This document shows positions 1-7,412 of a stretch of DNA of 15,541 nucleotides, piece after piece. The position numbers and the translations under genes were made by a program. The stretch is from Actinomycetes bacterium (GTDB lineage: Bacteria; Actinomycetota; Acidimicrobiia; Acidimicrobiales; RAAP-2), in assembly GCA_021791615.1 (NCBI GenBank), contig JAJYWG010000280.1, forward strand, positions 1 through 15,541, written 5' to 3'. The notes under the pieces were generated by a model that saw nothing but the letters and a program-made list of their open reading frames with translations, was not told the origin of the DNA and searched no databases. Position 1 is the stretch's first letter. Every line of letters starts with the position of its first letter.

Positions 1-310
1 TGCGTGGTCTCGGCAGGTGGCGCACCGCTGGATATCATCAGGCGATATATCGAGACCCAGCAGTCACCCAACCGGCAGGGGAGGCCGCCACGCAACCGGC
101 GACCTTGACCCCGCCCTCACGGACGGGAATTGCGGTCGCCACTCGTTCAACCACGGTGTAGTGATCTTTGCCAACGTCGCACCGAGGCCACGCCGGCACA
201 ACGGGATCACGACGGCCGATCGAGAGCCGCGCCGCCCATGCGAGAGCACCGTGTTCGTGTCGTGCCGACAGGCAGCTCCCTGCCGGTCGGCGCCCTCGGA
301 CTCTGCCAGA
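1..310. other. No recognisable gene; left-edge intergenic stretch
   Basis: Open frames cross this stretch on both strands, but none gives a protein I recognise and none has a convincing ribosome binding site. The long plus-strand frame that continues into the lipoprotein gene is Arg/Gly/Pro-rich, as expected for an antisense shadow of high-GC coding DNA. The only structure I can support is the hairpin at 264-291. A gene remnant on the minus strand between about 60 and 240 cannot be excluded, but I do not recognise one. Confidence 0.5.
264..291 (-). terminator. Hairpin downstream of the lipoprotein gene, probable terminator
   Basis: GCCGAC (264-269) pairs with GTCGGC (286-291) and GGCAG (271-275) with CTGCC (280-284), with one A/G mismatch and a 4-nt loop. 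The stem can be lengthened by a G-U and a G-C pair. It starts 20 nt after the lipoprotein stop codon on the minus strand. There is no U-tract; tail-less hairpins are commonly proposed as terminators in actinobacteria, so the role is inferred. Confidence 0.5.
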
Positions 311-946
311 TCAGTAGCCGTTCCCCGATGTGGACTTGGACGTGGACTTGGCGGTCGTCGGCGTCGTGCTCTTCGAGGTAGAGGACACCGCCGAGGTCAC
401 GACGGCACCGCTCGACGAGACCACGTACCAGTGGCCCGTGGGGCTGGAGGCACCGACGGGAAACGAAAGCCCCTCACCGTTGGTCTGGCCGGCAGCCGTG
501 TCACCCGAGTACTCGTAGAGCTGGTGACCGCCGTAGGTGACTTGCGACTTGCCTGTCGACAGGGCAAAGGTGCCGAGGTCCGAGGAGGTGACGCCAGAGC
601 CCGCCACGGGGGTCCCGCTCACCGTGAGAGGGGGCCAGATCGTGAGGCAGGCGCCACTGCATGCAGACTTGGTCGGCGTATTGGCCGTGAGGGCGTAGAG
701 CACCTGGCCCGACGGCGTCTCGAGGATCTTGCCGTAGGCGGTGGTGGCCACTTTCACCGTGGCCGCTGCCGCCGGAACGGTCGTCGATGACGGCCGGGAG
801 GCCGAGGACGGGGTCGACGCGGTGGAGGTCGTCGAGCTGCTGCACGCAGCGAGGAGCAGTGCCCCTCCGGCGGCCAAGGCCGCCACGCCGGCAACCCGCC
901 CGGCCCTCGATCTCGCGTGTCGTGCGCTGAACGGTCTGCGTGCCAT
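311..946 (-). CDS. Secreted COG4315-type lipoprotein (Lipoprotein_15 repeat family)
   Basis: 211-aa exported lipoprotein. An Arg-rich N-terminus and hydrophobic stretch end in the lipobox LLAAC, giving lipidation at Cys35. A Ser/Thr-rich linker (36-60) follows. The globular part (64-178) has two copies of the family repeat: LYALTAN...CSGAC..WPPL (83-107, Cys96/Cys100) and LYEYSGD...TNGEG (143-159). The second has the family's Y-x4-D motif (Tyr144, Asp149); in the first the Asp is Asn89. The tail (about 185-211) is Ser/Thr/Lys low-complexity and ends NGY. The ATG has a good Shine-Dalgarno sequence, AAGGGAG, about 7 nt upstream (954-960). The gene is a single unit with its own terminator hairpin. 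The biochemical role of this family is not established; attachment to the outer face of the membrane is inferred. Family assignment is confident, function is not. Confidence 0.88.
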   Translation of the reverse strand: MARRPFSARHARSRAGRVAGVAALAAGGALLLAACSSSTTSTASTPSSASRPSSTTVPAAAATVKVATTAYGKILETPSGQVLYALTANTPTKSACSGACLTIWPPLTVSGTPVAGSGVTSSDLGTFALSTGKSQVTYGGHQLYEYSGDTAAGQTNGEGLSFPVGASSPTGHWYVVSSSGAVVTSAVSSTSKSTTPTTAKSTSKSTSGNGY

Positions 947-989
947 CAGGTTGCTCCCTTCTCACAGTTGTCGAGGACGCTGGTGCACC

Positions 990-1017
990 GGCGCCCGGGG
1001 CGACCCCGGTACGCGCC
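990..1017 (-). promoter_or_regulatory. Stem-loop in the leader of the lipoprotein gene
   Basis: GGCGC (990-994) pairs with GCGCC (1013-1017) and CCGGGG (995-1000) with CCCCGG (1004-1009), with a 3-nt loop and a 3-nt bulge. The structure lies 44-71 nt upstream of the lipoprotein ATG, just outside its Shine-Dalgarno region. If the transcript starts further upstream, it would sit in the 5' leader and could act in mRNA stability or attenuation. A perfect 10-bp palindrome, GCACATGTGC (1036-1045), lies just upstream and could be an operator. Both roles are inferences from symmetry alone. Confidence 0.3.
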
Positions 1018-1080
1018 AGGCTCTGCGAGCGTCCTGCACATGTGCCAACTTCCTCAAAGGCTAGGCCAACGGGCCACCCC

Positions 1081-1114
1081 GGCGACGTCGCCTCCCCCCG
1101 GTTCGGCCACCGGG
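1081..1114 (-). terminator. Probable terminator of the sulfatase gene
   Basis: CCCGGT (1097-1102) pairs perfectly with ACCGGG (1109-1114) around a 6-nt loop, 15 nt beyond the sulfatase stop on the minus strand. It is followed by a perfect 12-bp palindrome, GGCGACGTCGCC (1081-1092). There is no U-run. The position suggests a tail-less terminator separating the sulfatase gene from the lipoprotein gene downstream. Confidence 0.4.
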
Positions 1115-1128
1115 ATCAATGCCCCAGG

Positions 1129-2661
1129 TCACCACCTTCGGCGCACCACCCATTCCGAGGAGAGCCGGCGTCGTAGGTCGTCGGCCAGGTGGGCGCGGCC
1201 CGTCGCCTCGAGCCGGCGCTGGTAGGCCGGGACCGAGAACGCGTCGGCGGGGCTCTCGTAGCGCCGCGCCTCCATCGGGTCGGGGTCGGGGTCTCGCAGC
1301 GTGAGATGGTCCTGTCGCCATTCCTCCAGCAGGCGGGCAAGCCTCGTGGAGAGCGCGCCAGCGTCGGCCTCCTGGCCGTGCTCTCGCGTTGGGCCCGCAC
1401 CGGCGTCCAGCAGGTCACGGGTCATGTGCGGATCGGCCTCTATGTCGTAGAGCTGCTCGGGCTCCAGTCGCCAGCAGCCCGGGTGCAAGGTCCGCACGTA
1501 GAGGTGATCGGCCGTCCGCACAGCTCGCTGGTAGGTGTACGCGCCGTGGCTCAGCACCAGGTGGTCTCGCCCGGCGAACGGCTCGCCGCGCAGCACCGGC
1601 GCGAACGAGCTCCCATCCCAGCCCGCGGGCACCTCGATGCCGAGGAGCTCGCAGACCGTCGGCGCGAGGTCCAGATGGTAGACGAGGCCCGACGAGCGGC
1701 GATCGGCAGCGACGGCCGAGGTGGTCATGCCGGGCCAGCGGATGACCATGGGCACGTGGTGCGACGGCTCGTTGGCCATCGGGTGATCTCCGTAGCAGCC
1801 GTTCTCCCCCAGGCACTCACCGTGGTCCGACGCCACGATGACCGCCGTCTCCTCGGCGATGCCCAGGGCGTTGAGCGTGTCCATCAGACGTCCAAGATGG
1901 TGGTCCCAGTAAGCAATGGCGCCGTCGTAGCCGTTGATGAGCTGCACGGCGTCGTCACGGGTGCGAATGGCGTCGGGCATGGTGGCGGGGTTGGGCGAGG
2001 GCGGCGGGGGCACCGACCAGCTCCCGTCGCCCTCGTACAAGTCGAGCGCGGTATGCGGTCCGTAGATCTCGGCATGGGCGGCGATCGCCTCCTCGTCCGG
2101 CCAGTCCGGAGGGTCACCGGCGTCGGCAGCACGACGGCACCACTCGGTCGGCTCTACGTAGGGGATGTGGGGGTCCCAGAAGTGGACCTGGAGGAACCAG
2201 TTGTCGGCGCGACCTTTGCGGACCAACCAGTCCACGGCAGCGTCGGTGACCGCGGCCGCGTCCTCGTCGTCGCCATTGGACAACGACGGCTTCAACCACT
2301 CTCGGAAGTTGCCCAAGAACCAGTACGCCATGTGCCGCTCGGGGAAGCAGGAGATCGATGCCGTGTAGATCCCGTTGCGGTAGAGATGCCCACCGAACGT
2401 CGGCCCGTACCTGGTGCGGTCGAACATCCTGATGTCGGCGGCCGGGCCGAAGTTGGCGATGGCGCCGGTCGTGATCCCGAACTGCCCACTCGTGAGCGCC
2501 GCCCGGGACGGCGCGCATGGCGAGTCGGAGGCGTAGCAGCGGTCGAGGACCGCTGCCTCGGCAGCCAGGGCGTCCAAGTTTGGGGTGATGGCCCGGCGAT
2601 AGCCGTAAGGACCGGTGTGGTCGGCGCGCAACGTGTCCACGTCGACGTAGAGAATCCGCAC
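1129..2661 (-). CDS. Formylglycine-dependent sulfatase (arylsulfatase/alkaline phosphatase superfamily)
   Basis: 510-aa hydrolase of sulfate esters; the substrate cannot be read from sequence. The N-terminus VRILYVDVDTLRADHTGPYG carries metal-binding Asp residues (Asp7, Asp9), typical of the fold. The sulfatase signature CAPSRAALTSG places the formylglycine precursor at Cys49, so a formylglycine-generating enzyme is needed; none is in the window. Further matches are HFWDPHIPY in the middle and ASDHGE later, the usual second metal-ligand region. I see no signal peptide or TM helix, so it looks cytoplasmic. The open frame extends to 3690, but that extension is antisense to the DinB gene. The GTG at 2661 begins the conserved first beta strand and has a TAACCT box (2670-2675) 8 nt upstream, with no Shine-Dalgarno, suggesting a leaderless transcript. 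It is divergent from the DinB gene. Family certain; specificity unknown. Confidence 0.9.
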   Translation of the reverse strand: MRILYVDVDTLRADHTGPYGYRRAITPNLDALAAEAAVLDRCYASDSPCAPSRAALTSGQFGITTGAIANFGPAADIRMFDRTRYGPTFGGHLYRNGIYTASISCFPERHMAYWFLGNFREWLKPSLSNGDDEDAAAVTDAAVDWLVRKGRADNWFLQVHFWDPHIPYVEPTEWCRRAADAGDPPDWPDEEAIAAHAEIYGPHTALDLYEGDGSWSVPPPPSPNPATMPDAIRTRDDAVQLINGYDGAIAYWDHHLGRLMDTLNALGIAEETAVIVASDHGECLGENGCYGDHPMANEPSHHVPMVIRWPGMTTSAVAADRRSSGLVYHLDLAPTVCELLGIEVPAGWDGSSFAPVLRGEPFAGRDHLVLSHGAYTYQRAVRTADHLYVRTLHPGCWRLEPEQLYDIEADPHMTRDLLDAGAGPTREHGQEADAGALSTRLARLLEEWRQDHLTLRDPDPDPMEARRYESPADAFSVPAYQRRLEATGRAHLADDLRRRLSSEWVVRRRW

Positions 2662-2669
2662 GAGAGGCG

Positions 2670-2675
2670 AGGTTA
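2670..2675 (-). promoter_or_regulatory. Candidate -10 box for leaderless sulfatase mRNA
   Basis: TAACCT on the minus strand fits TANNNT and ends 8 nt before the GTG start, so transcription would begin at or next to the start codon. No good -35 hexamer is visible at 16-18 bp spacing. The call rests on position and on the same arrangement at dut, smr and orn. Confidence 0.4.
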
Positions 2676-2874
2676 GCGCCCCGCGCCTCCGTCGCCGCCA
2701 ACCGCGCATCCATGTGCGAACTGACGAGCGGTGTGCTGCGCGGCATGGGAGGCGGAGCCGCCGCGCCCCGGTCCGCCTACGCCGGCGCGGCGGACCATCG
2801 GCTTCGGCGCCGGACACATGGCGGGTCCGTGCTTGCAGCCGCGCCACCACCCAGCGAGGTGGAAGAATAAGCTC

Positions 2875-3405
2875 GTGGACGTCGCCGAGCTGCTGTGCGA
2901 GCTGTACGGGCGCATCCCTCCGCTGGCCGGGGCAGCCGTCGACGGCTTGAGCGCCGGTGAGCTGGCCGAGGAGCCGTGGACCGGCGCCAATCCGGTCGGT
3001 TGGCTGGTGTGGCACCTGGCCCGCGTGCAGGACCACCACGTCGCCGAGATCCTCGACACCGAGCAGCTCTGGGAGCGTGGCAACTGGGCGTCGGGCGTCG
3101 GCCTGGAAGCCGATCCGCACAACACCGGCTACCGCCACTCGCCCGAGGATGTGCGAGCGGTCCGCCCCGAGAGCCCCGGCATCCTCTTGGACTACCTCGA
3201 CGCGGTCCAGTCCCGAACCGTCGGCATGCTGCGCGGGCTGGGAGCCGCCGATCTCGACCGCGTGGTGGACCGGCGCTGGGATCCACCGGTCACTCTCGGC
3301 GTCCGCCTGGTGAGCATCGCCGACGACAGCCTCCAGCATGCCGGCCAGGCCGCCTACGCGAGAGGGGTGCTGGTGGCTCGCCGCCTGCCAGGAGACAGCG
3401 GATAG
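2875..3405 (+). CDS. DinB/DUF664 family protein (mycothiol-transferase-like)
   Basis: 176-aa four-helix-bundle protein of the DinB superfamily, closest in my reading to the actinobacterial DUF664 branch. Members are metal-dependent thiol (mycothiol or bacillithiol) transferases or detoxification enzymes. Visible marks are GWLVWHLARVQDHH near the end of the first conserved helix (His47 as metal ligand) and the C-terminal DDSLQHAGQAAYARG (Asp151, His155), the usual D-x3-H plus GQ-AY-RG signature. The GTG at 2875 was chosen over earlier in-frame starts because the upstream part is Arg/Pro-rich and unlike the family; a GAGGTGG Shine-Dalgarno lies about 12 nt upstream. The gene is divergent from the sulfatase gene and ends one base short of the convergent gene's stop codon. 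The exact substrate is unknown. Cytoplasmic by lack of signal peptide. Confidence 0.85.
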   Translation: MDVAELLCELYGRIPPLAGAAVDGLSAGELAEEPWTGANPVGWLVWHLARVQDHHVAEILDTEQLWERGNWASGVGLEADPHNTGYRHSPEDVRAVRPESPGILLDYLDAVQSRTVGMLRGLGAADLDRVVDRRWDPPVTLGVRLVSIADDSLQHAGQAAYARGVLVARRLPGDSG

Positions 3406-3406
3406 C

Positions 3407-5359
3407 TCAGCTGCGAGACGCGGGGAGCGGCGGGGGCGGGAGGGTTCGCACCCGCCACGCGCCGCCGGGTGCCGACACGGCGACGACCGCCGAGTGCGGG
3501 TCCAGCCCGGGCTGCCAGGAGGCCACGATGCACGGACCGGCGGCGGCGCAGGCTGCTGCAGAGTTGTCCTCGCTCTTTGTACCTCGAGATCGAAAGAGGA
3601 CCGCTGCTCGGCTCCAGGTTCGGGCCCCGTCGACCGAGAGGCTCGCTTGCACCGGCTCGGCCGCGCCGCTCTGCACCCGCGCACAGCCACTCACAATGCA
3701 CGACAGGTACGAGGAAGACAGGGACGAGCGAGAGCCCCCCTGCACCCGCACGCAGGCGGTCGCTGAGCAGGACAGGAGCGACACGGACGGGGCCATTGGC
3801 ACCGGGGTCCCCCACGAAGCGCCGGCGTCGTCGGAGAGGACAAACGTGAGCCGACCCGGCGAAAGGGTGTTGGCCACACACACCGGAGGAGAGGAGCACA
3901 GGATCGGCATCGGTGAGGCACTCTGCGGGAGCGACGAGCGCGACTTCCAGCTCAGACCTCCGTCCGTCGTCGCATCGACGACCTGCAAGTACGGGCAGCC
4001 TCTGGCGGCCGACACCGGCCGGCATCCCTGAGCCTCTGCCGACACCGAGACCAGGCAGGAGCCGGTGCCCGTGCACCACGGCCCACGGGCAATCGTCGCT
4101 GACGCCGACGATGCCGCGTGCACGACCGTTCCGGACACGTAGGGGATGGAGACGTCCTGCCACTGCGTCCCTCCGTCGGAAGTGATCAGAGCCGTCTCGC
4201 CCGGCGAAGCGGTCGTGCCCGAGCTGGGTGCAAACGGCGTCGATGCCGGGTGTGTCGCCGGGAGGAGTGTCACCGACGGCACGATGAGCAGGCAGTCGAG
4301 TGGCGACCAGCAGGTGCCCTTTTCGTAGCCCTCGACGGTCAAGCGGCGCGCGACCGGACGGCTCGTGATCCTCGGGACCCCGGAGCTGCTGATCGACACC
4401 GACACGATGGCGTGTGCGGGTTGACCGCGCTGTTGGTCGGTGTTGGAGGCCCACCCCCAGCAACTGCTCGCGCGGCACGTGAGGCCTGTGGGCGGGAGCT
4501 CAAACCCACCCGCCACGAGTACCGAATGCCACGTCCGGCCGGCATCGGCGGTCGCAGAGATTCCCATGATCTGACCTTCTGAGGCCGGAAGCCCCTGCAC
4601 CCCGGCCACGACCACGCAGTGCTCTGGGTCCCCGCAGACGACTTGGTACGGCAAGGTCAGGCGAGGCGCGGGTGCCGGAAGCAGCTCGGCAAAGCCTGTG
4701 AGCACCACTGACTCGCCGACCGGTGAACCCGCCGCGGTGACCGCGTACGGAACCGCCGTGCCGATCAGCACCAGCAGGAGCGCGATCGCGTTGGCCGACC
4801 ACGGTCCGTGCCACAGGACTGCCAACCGGTGCCGAGGCGCCGCCCACAGGATGACGAGGGCCACGGTGGTCGCCACGACGAGGATGCCGGCGGCAATGCT
4901 CACCTCCTGGGCGGTCGATACGAAGAAGTCTGGTCCTCCGTCGGTGAGCAATCCCAGGATGACGAATGCGAGAGCTGCGGCAGGGAACACGAGCGCGGCA
5001 CGCACGACGATCGGGAGCGGCCCTGGCACGCCATTCCCACTCGATCCTTCCGGCGGCGGGGGCTCCCGTAGGACGAGTCGCCCGGCGAGCACGAGCAGCA
5101 CCACGTCACCAGCGGCAAGGACCGTGAACGCGACGAGGCGCGGCCACTCGAGCATCACCCGGTACCCGCCATTCGTCGCGACCGCGACGAACTCTCCCAC
5201 CGGGTCCACCGCGACGGCCGAGAGAACGGCAAGCAAGGCCAACGCCACCGCTGCGCCGACAGCGAACAGGACCCAGGCCACCACTGCAGGTGCCGCCGAG
5301 CGGGGCACGGGCCGCCCGGTGCCCGGATGGTCCTGGTCCGGCGTGCCCTCTTGAGCCAT
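3407..5359 (-). CDS. Five-TM membrane protein with extracytoplasmic Asp-box (BNR-like) domain
   Basis: 650 aa. After a short polar N-terminus, five hydrophobic helices lie at roughly 25-51, 75-97, 117-139, 153-174 and 189-211. The rest is a Ser/Thr-rich ectodomain. It holds five Asp-box motifs (S/T-x-D-x-G-x-x-W or close variants): TADAGRTW (270-277), then TSDGGTQW, TTDGGLSW, SDDAGASW and SVDGARTW, which suggest a beta-propeller. Close Cys pairs (CGDPEHC, CRASSC, CWSPLDC, CTGTGSC, CSSPPVC, CSATAC, CIVSGC, CAAAGPC) recur between them, which would suit disulfides and an oxidising location. Asp boxes occur in sialidases and many non-enzymatic propellers; I see no sialidase FRIP motif or catalytic set, so no enzyme activity is assigned. 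The start is the first ATG and leaves a normal polar N-terminus; no clear Shine-Dalgarno is seen. It converges on the DinB gene with one base between stops. Function unknown. Confidence 0.8.
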   Translation of the reverse strand: MAQEGTPDQDHPGTGRPVPRSAAPAVVAWVLFAVGAAVALALLAVLSAVAVDPVGEFVAVATNGGYRVMLEWPRLVAFTVLAAGDVVLLVLAGRLVLREPPPPEGSSGNGVPGPLPIVVRAALVFPAAALAFVILGLLTDGGPDFFVSTAQEVSIAAGILVVATTVALVILWAAPRHRLAVLWHGPWSANAIALLLVLIGTAVPYAVTAAGSPVGESVVLTGFAELLPAPAPRLTLPYQVVCGDPEHCVVVAGVQGLPASEGQIMGISATADAGRTWHSVLVAGGFELPPTGLTCRASSCWGWASNTDQQRGQPAHAIVSVSISSSGVPRITSRPVARRLTVEGYEKGTCWSPLDCLLIVPSVTLLPATHPASTPFAPSSGTTASPGETALITSDGGTQWQDVSIPYVSGTVVHAASSASATIARGPWCTGTGSCLVSVSAEAQGCRPVSAARGCPYLQVVDATTDGGLSWKSRSSLPQSASPMPILCSSPPVCVANTLSPGRLTFVLSDDAGASWGTPVPMAPSVSLLSCSATACVRVQGGSRSSLSSSYLSCIVSGCARVQSGAAEPVQASLSVDGARTWSRAAVLFRSRGTKSEDNSAAACAAAGPCIVASWQPGLDPHSAVVAVSAPGGAWRVRTLPPPPLPASRS

Positions 5360-5581
5360 CAGCGTGCCCGTGGCCCGGCGCTCCCGATGGCCATATCGGT
5401 CACCAACGGGCCGGGTTCTCGTCGGCTGGGTGCGACCTGGGGCGGTGCGCGATCACTCGCGGAGGGTACCGCCTCTTGCACTCTCGAGGCGGGGATCGCC
5501 CGCCACCGCGGACGCGCTGTGGAGATTGCCGGTCCGGGGTGCGCGCTCTTGTGTGACCGCGCTGTATTGTGTTTCCGGTAC

Positions 5582-5654
5582 GCGGACGTGGCTCAGTTGG
5601 TAGAGCATCACCTTGCCAAGGTGAGGGTCGCGGGTTCGAATCCCGTCGTCCGCT
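5582..5654 (+). tRNA. tRNA-Gly (anticodon GCC)
   Basis: A full cloverleaf can be drawn. The acceptor GCGGACG (5582-5588) pairs with CGTCCGC (5647-5653), with discriminator T at 5654. The D stem is GCTC/GAGC (5591-5594/5603-5606). The anticodon stem TCACC/GGTGA encloses the loop TTGCCAA, with anticodon GCC at 5615-5617. The variable loop is 5 nt. The T arm GCGGG/CCCGT encloses TTCGAAT. It reads glycine GGC and GGU codons. The 3' CCA is not encoded, so it must be added. A -10-like TATTGT lies at 5565-5570, but no convincing -35 is seen. No intron. Confidence 0.97.
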
Positions 5655-5882
5655 CTCGATCTTCTTCGCGGAAGTTGGACTTTCTCGCTCACCGCGCCAC
5701 GTCCGTAGGGTGCCTTGTTGAAGCCGCGGGAGAGGACCTATCGTCGACGATGCCCGACGAGCTTTCGGTGCTCCTCGCGCAGGTCCTCGCAGACCTCGCT
5801 CAGGCTCCGAGAGCGACGATGCAAAGTTGCCGGCGAATTCCGAGAAAGCCAGATTTGCCACCGCGGGAGAACGGGGGTGCTG

Positions 5883-7409
5883 CTACCCCGCCACTCCCTG
5901 GGCGTTGACGGCCGCGTCCACCAGCTCCCCAAAGGCTTCGCGCAGCAGCACTGCAAACGCGTCCACGTCCGGCGCCAACCGCCGGCACCCGAGTAGACCA
6001 AAATGGAGCATGTCCTGGTAGGACATGCACGTCACGTTCAGCCCTACGCCGTCGACCACAGGTCCGATGGGGAACACCGACACCACTTTGCTGCCGGCAC
6101 ACCACAGTGGGAACCCGGGACCCGGCACACTCGAGACGGTGACATTGAACAACGGCGGCAACCGGTCATAGAGGCCCAGTCCTCCCGTCCACCGCAACAA
6201 CCGGGACGCCACTGCCGGCAGCGCGATCTGGGCGATGTCGTCCACGAGCGCGTCGCGCACGAGACGCTGCTGTTCTTTGGCCGAGCGGGAGGCTCGAGAC
6301 ACTGCTGCCAAGCGCTCCACCGGGTCCACTACATCGGTCTCCAGCGATACCAGCATCCCCGAGATCTGGTTTCCCAGCACCGGCATATTCGATGCCTGCG
6401 GACCTAGCGTGGTCCCACGTGATGTTGTCGGACCCGACGTGGTGAGGCCACCACGCTGCCCGGTCGAGCTCGACTCGGTCAGGCGAGTCGATACCGGGAC
6501 CATAGCCACCAGCGGGCGGTCCGGGTGCTCCTGGCGCTGCTCGAGCAATCGAATCAACGCCCCCCCGACGGCGGTCAGTACCACGTCGTTGATCGTCCCC
6601 CCGAACGTGCGGCGTGCCAGATGGACGCCGTCGAGCGGCACCGACACCGTGGCGAAGCGCCTGCGCGCCGTCACTGCTCCGTTGAGCGCGGTGCGGGGGG
6701 CACCGAACGGAGACGGGGGTGGCGTCTCGCCGACGTCGGCCAAACGGCGATTCCTCTCGGCCACGTCAACCAGCGTGTCTACTCCCCTCTGCCATGCGTC
6801 GAACAGGATCTGGGGCTGGCGAGCCAGAGAGGATGCCGCGTGTCGTAGCAAAGCTGCCGTCGAAGGGAGCGGGTCCGGGCTCCATGGCTCGGCGGGGAAT
6901 GGAACCGTCCGGGCTCGCGGCCCCGTGTCCAAGAAAGCCGCGAGCAGCGACGCGCCTGAGACGCCGTCGAGCATGGCATGGTGGACTTTGGCTACCAGGG
7001 CCGTGCGCCCGCCGGCGAGCCCTTCGAGCACGATCATCTCCCACAACGGACGCTCAAGGTCCAGAGGTTGGGCCATGATCTCGGCAACGAAAGCCTCCAG
7101 CTCCGGGACGCCTCCGGGTTCCGGCAGTGCAGCTCGAGACAGATGGTCGTCCAGGTGGAAGTCGGGGTCGTCGACCCACACCGGGTGGCAGATGCCGAGC
7201 GGCGGCTTGACGGCTCGTCGTCGGAGCTGAGGGACGAGGTGGATGCGCTGCTCGACGACCCGGCGGATTTGGGTGTACGTGGAGCTCGGCGAGAAGAGCG
7301 AACGTTTGCCCTCCGGGGGGTCGAGCACGAGGACGGCCGCGACATGCAAGCGGGTATGCCCCGTCTCGAACGCAAGAAATGCCGCGTCGACGCCGGCCAG
7401 CGGTTCCAC
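5883..7409 (-). CDS. Wax ester synthase/diacylglycerol acyltransferase (WS/DGAT)
   Basis: 508-aa bacterial WS/DGAT-type O-acyltransferase, joining acyl-CoA to a fatty alcohol or diacylglycerol to make wax esters or triacylglycerol at the membrane. The catalytic HHxxxDG motif is intact as HHAMLDG (143-149). Also present are the N-terminal GVDAAFLAFE, RPLWEMIVLEGL (120-131), the mid-protein GGTINDVVLTAVGGAL, and FNVTVSSVPGP with an NVTCMSY segment near the C-terminus, all usual for the family. Length is typical (about 450-500 aa). A Gly/Ser/Thr-rich stretch between the two halves (about 317-340) is a longer linker than I expect. The start is GTG, 3 nt after the dut stop codon on the same strand, so it is probably translationally coupled to dut; no Shine-Dalgarno is obvious. 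The preference between wax ester and triacylglycerol cannot be told from sequence. Confidence 0.92.
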   Translation of the reverse strand: MEPLAGVDAAFLAFETGHTRLHVAAVLVLDPPEGKRSLFSPSSTYTQIRRVVEQRIHLVPQLRRRAVKPPLGICHPVWVDDPDFHLDDHLSRAALPEPGGVPELEAFVAEIMAQPLDLERPLWEMIVLEGLAGGRTALVAKVHHAMLDGVSGASLLAAFLDTGPRARTVPFPAEPWSPDPLPSTAALLRHAASSLARQPQILFDAWQRGVDTLVDVAERNRRLADVGETPPPSPFGAPRTALNGAVTARRRFATVSVPLDGVHLARRTFGGTINDVVLTAVGGALIRLLEQRQEHPDRPLVAMVPVSTRLTESSSTGQRGGLTTSGPTTSRGTTLGPQASNMPVLGNQISGMLVSLETDVVDPVERLAAVSRASRSAKEQQRLVRDALVDDIAQIALPAVASRLLRWTGGLGLYDRLPPLFNVTVSSVPGPGFPLWCAGSKVVSVFPIGPVVDGVGLNVTCMSYQDMLHFGLLGCRRLAPDVDAFAVLLREAFGELVDAAVNAQGVAG

Positions 7410-7412
7410 TGC

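Noticed and set aside
60..240. Minus-strand reading with a DVGKDHYTVV peptide, reminiscent of an IS110-type transposase N-terminus
   Set aside because: The similarity is only a few residues, the following sequence does not continue the family, and the reading has no clear start; not enough to call a mobile-element remnant.
1189..2676. 495-aa plus-strand frame opposite the sulfatase
   Set aside because: Val/Arg/Gly-rich antisense shadow; the opposite strand has an intact sulfatase with active-site motif.
2662..3690. N-terminal extension of the sulfatase open frame by 343 residues
   Set aside because: It is antisense to the DinB gene, has no sulfatase similarity, and the conserved first strand of the fold begins at the GTG at 2661.
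2976..4031. 351-aa plus-strand frame spanning the DinB and Asp-box genes
   Set aside because: Runs out of frame through one real gene and antisense through another; composition is Arg/Pro/Gly-rich noise.
5582..5654. tRNA-Gly as an integration site with a mobile element next to it
   Set aside because: No integrase, no direct repeat of the tRNA 3' end and no change in gene character were seen on either side.
5872..5889. GGGGT/ACCCC inverted repeat over the WS/DGAT stop codon as a terminator
   Set aside because: Only a 5-bp stem overlapping the stop codon, with no U-run; too weak to list as a feature.
5327..5908. A 193-aa plus-strand open frame containing ADVAQLVEHHLAKVRVAGSNPVV
   Set aside because: That peptide is the well-known translation of a tRNA gene; the frame runs through tRNA-Gly at 5582-5654 and is not a protein gene. 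The minus-strand frame with DGIRTRDPHLGKV is the same artefact.
6235..7230. 331-aa plus-strand frame opposite the WS/DGAT gene
   Set aside because: Ser/Arg/Pro-rich with no recognisable domain; the minus strand encodes the intact HHxxxDG enzyme.
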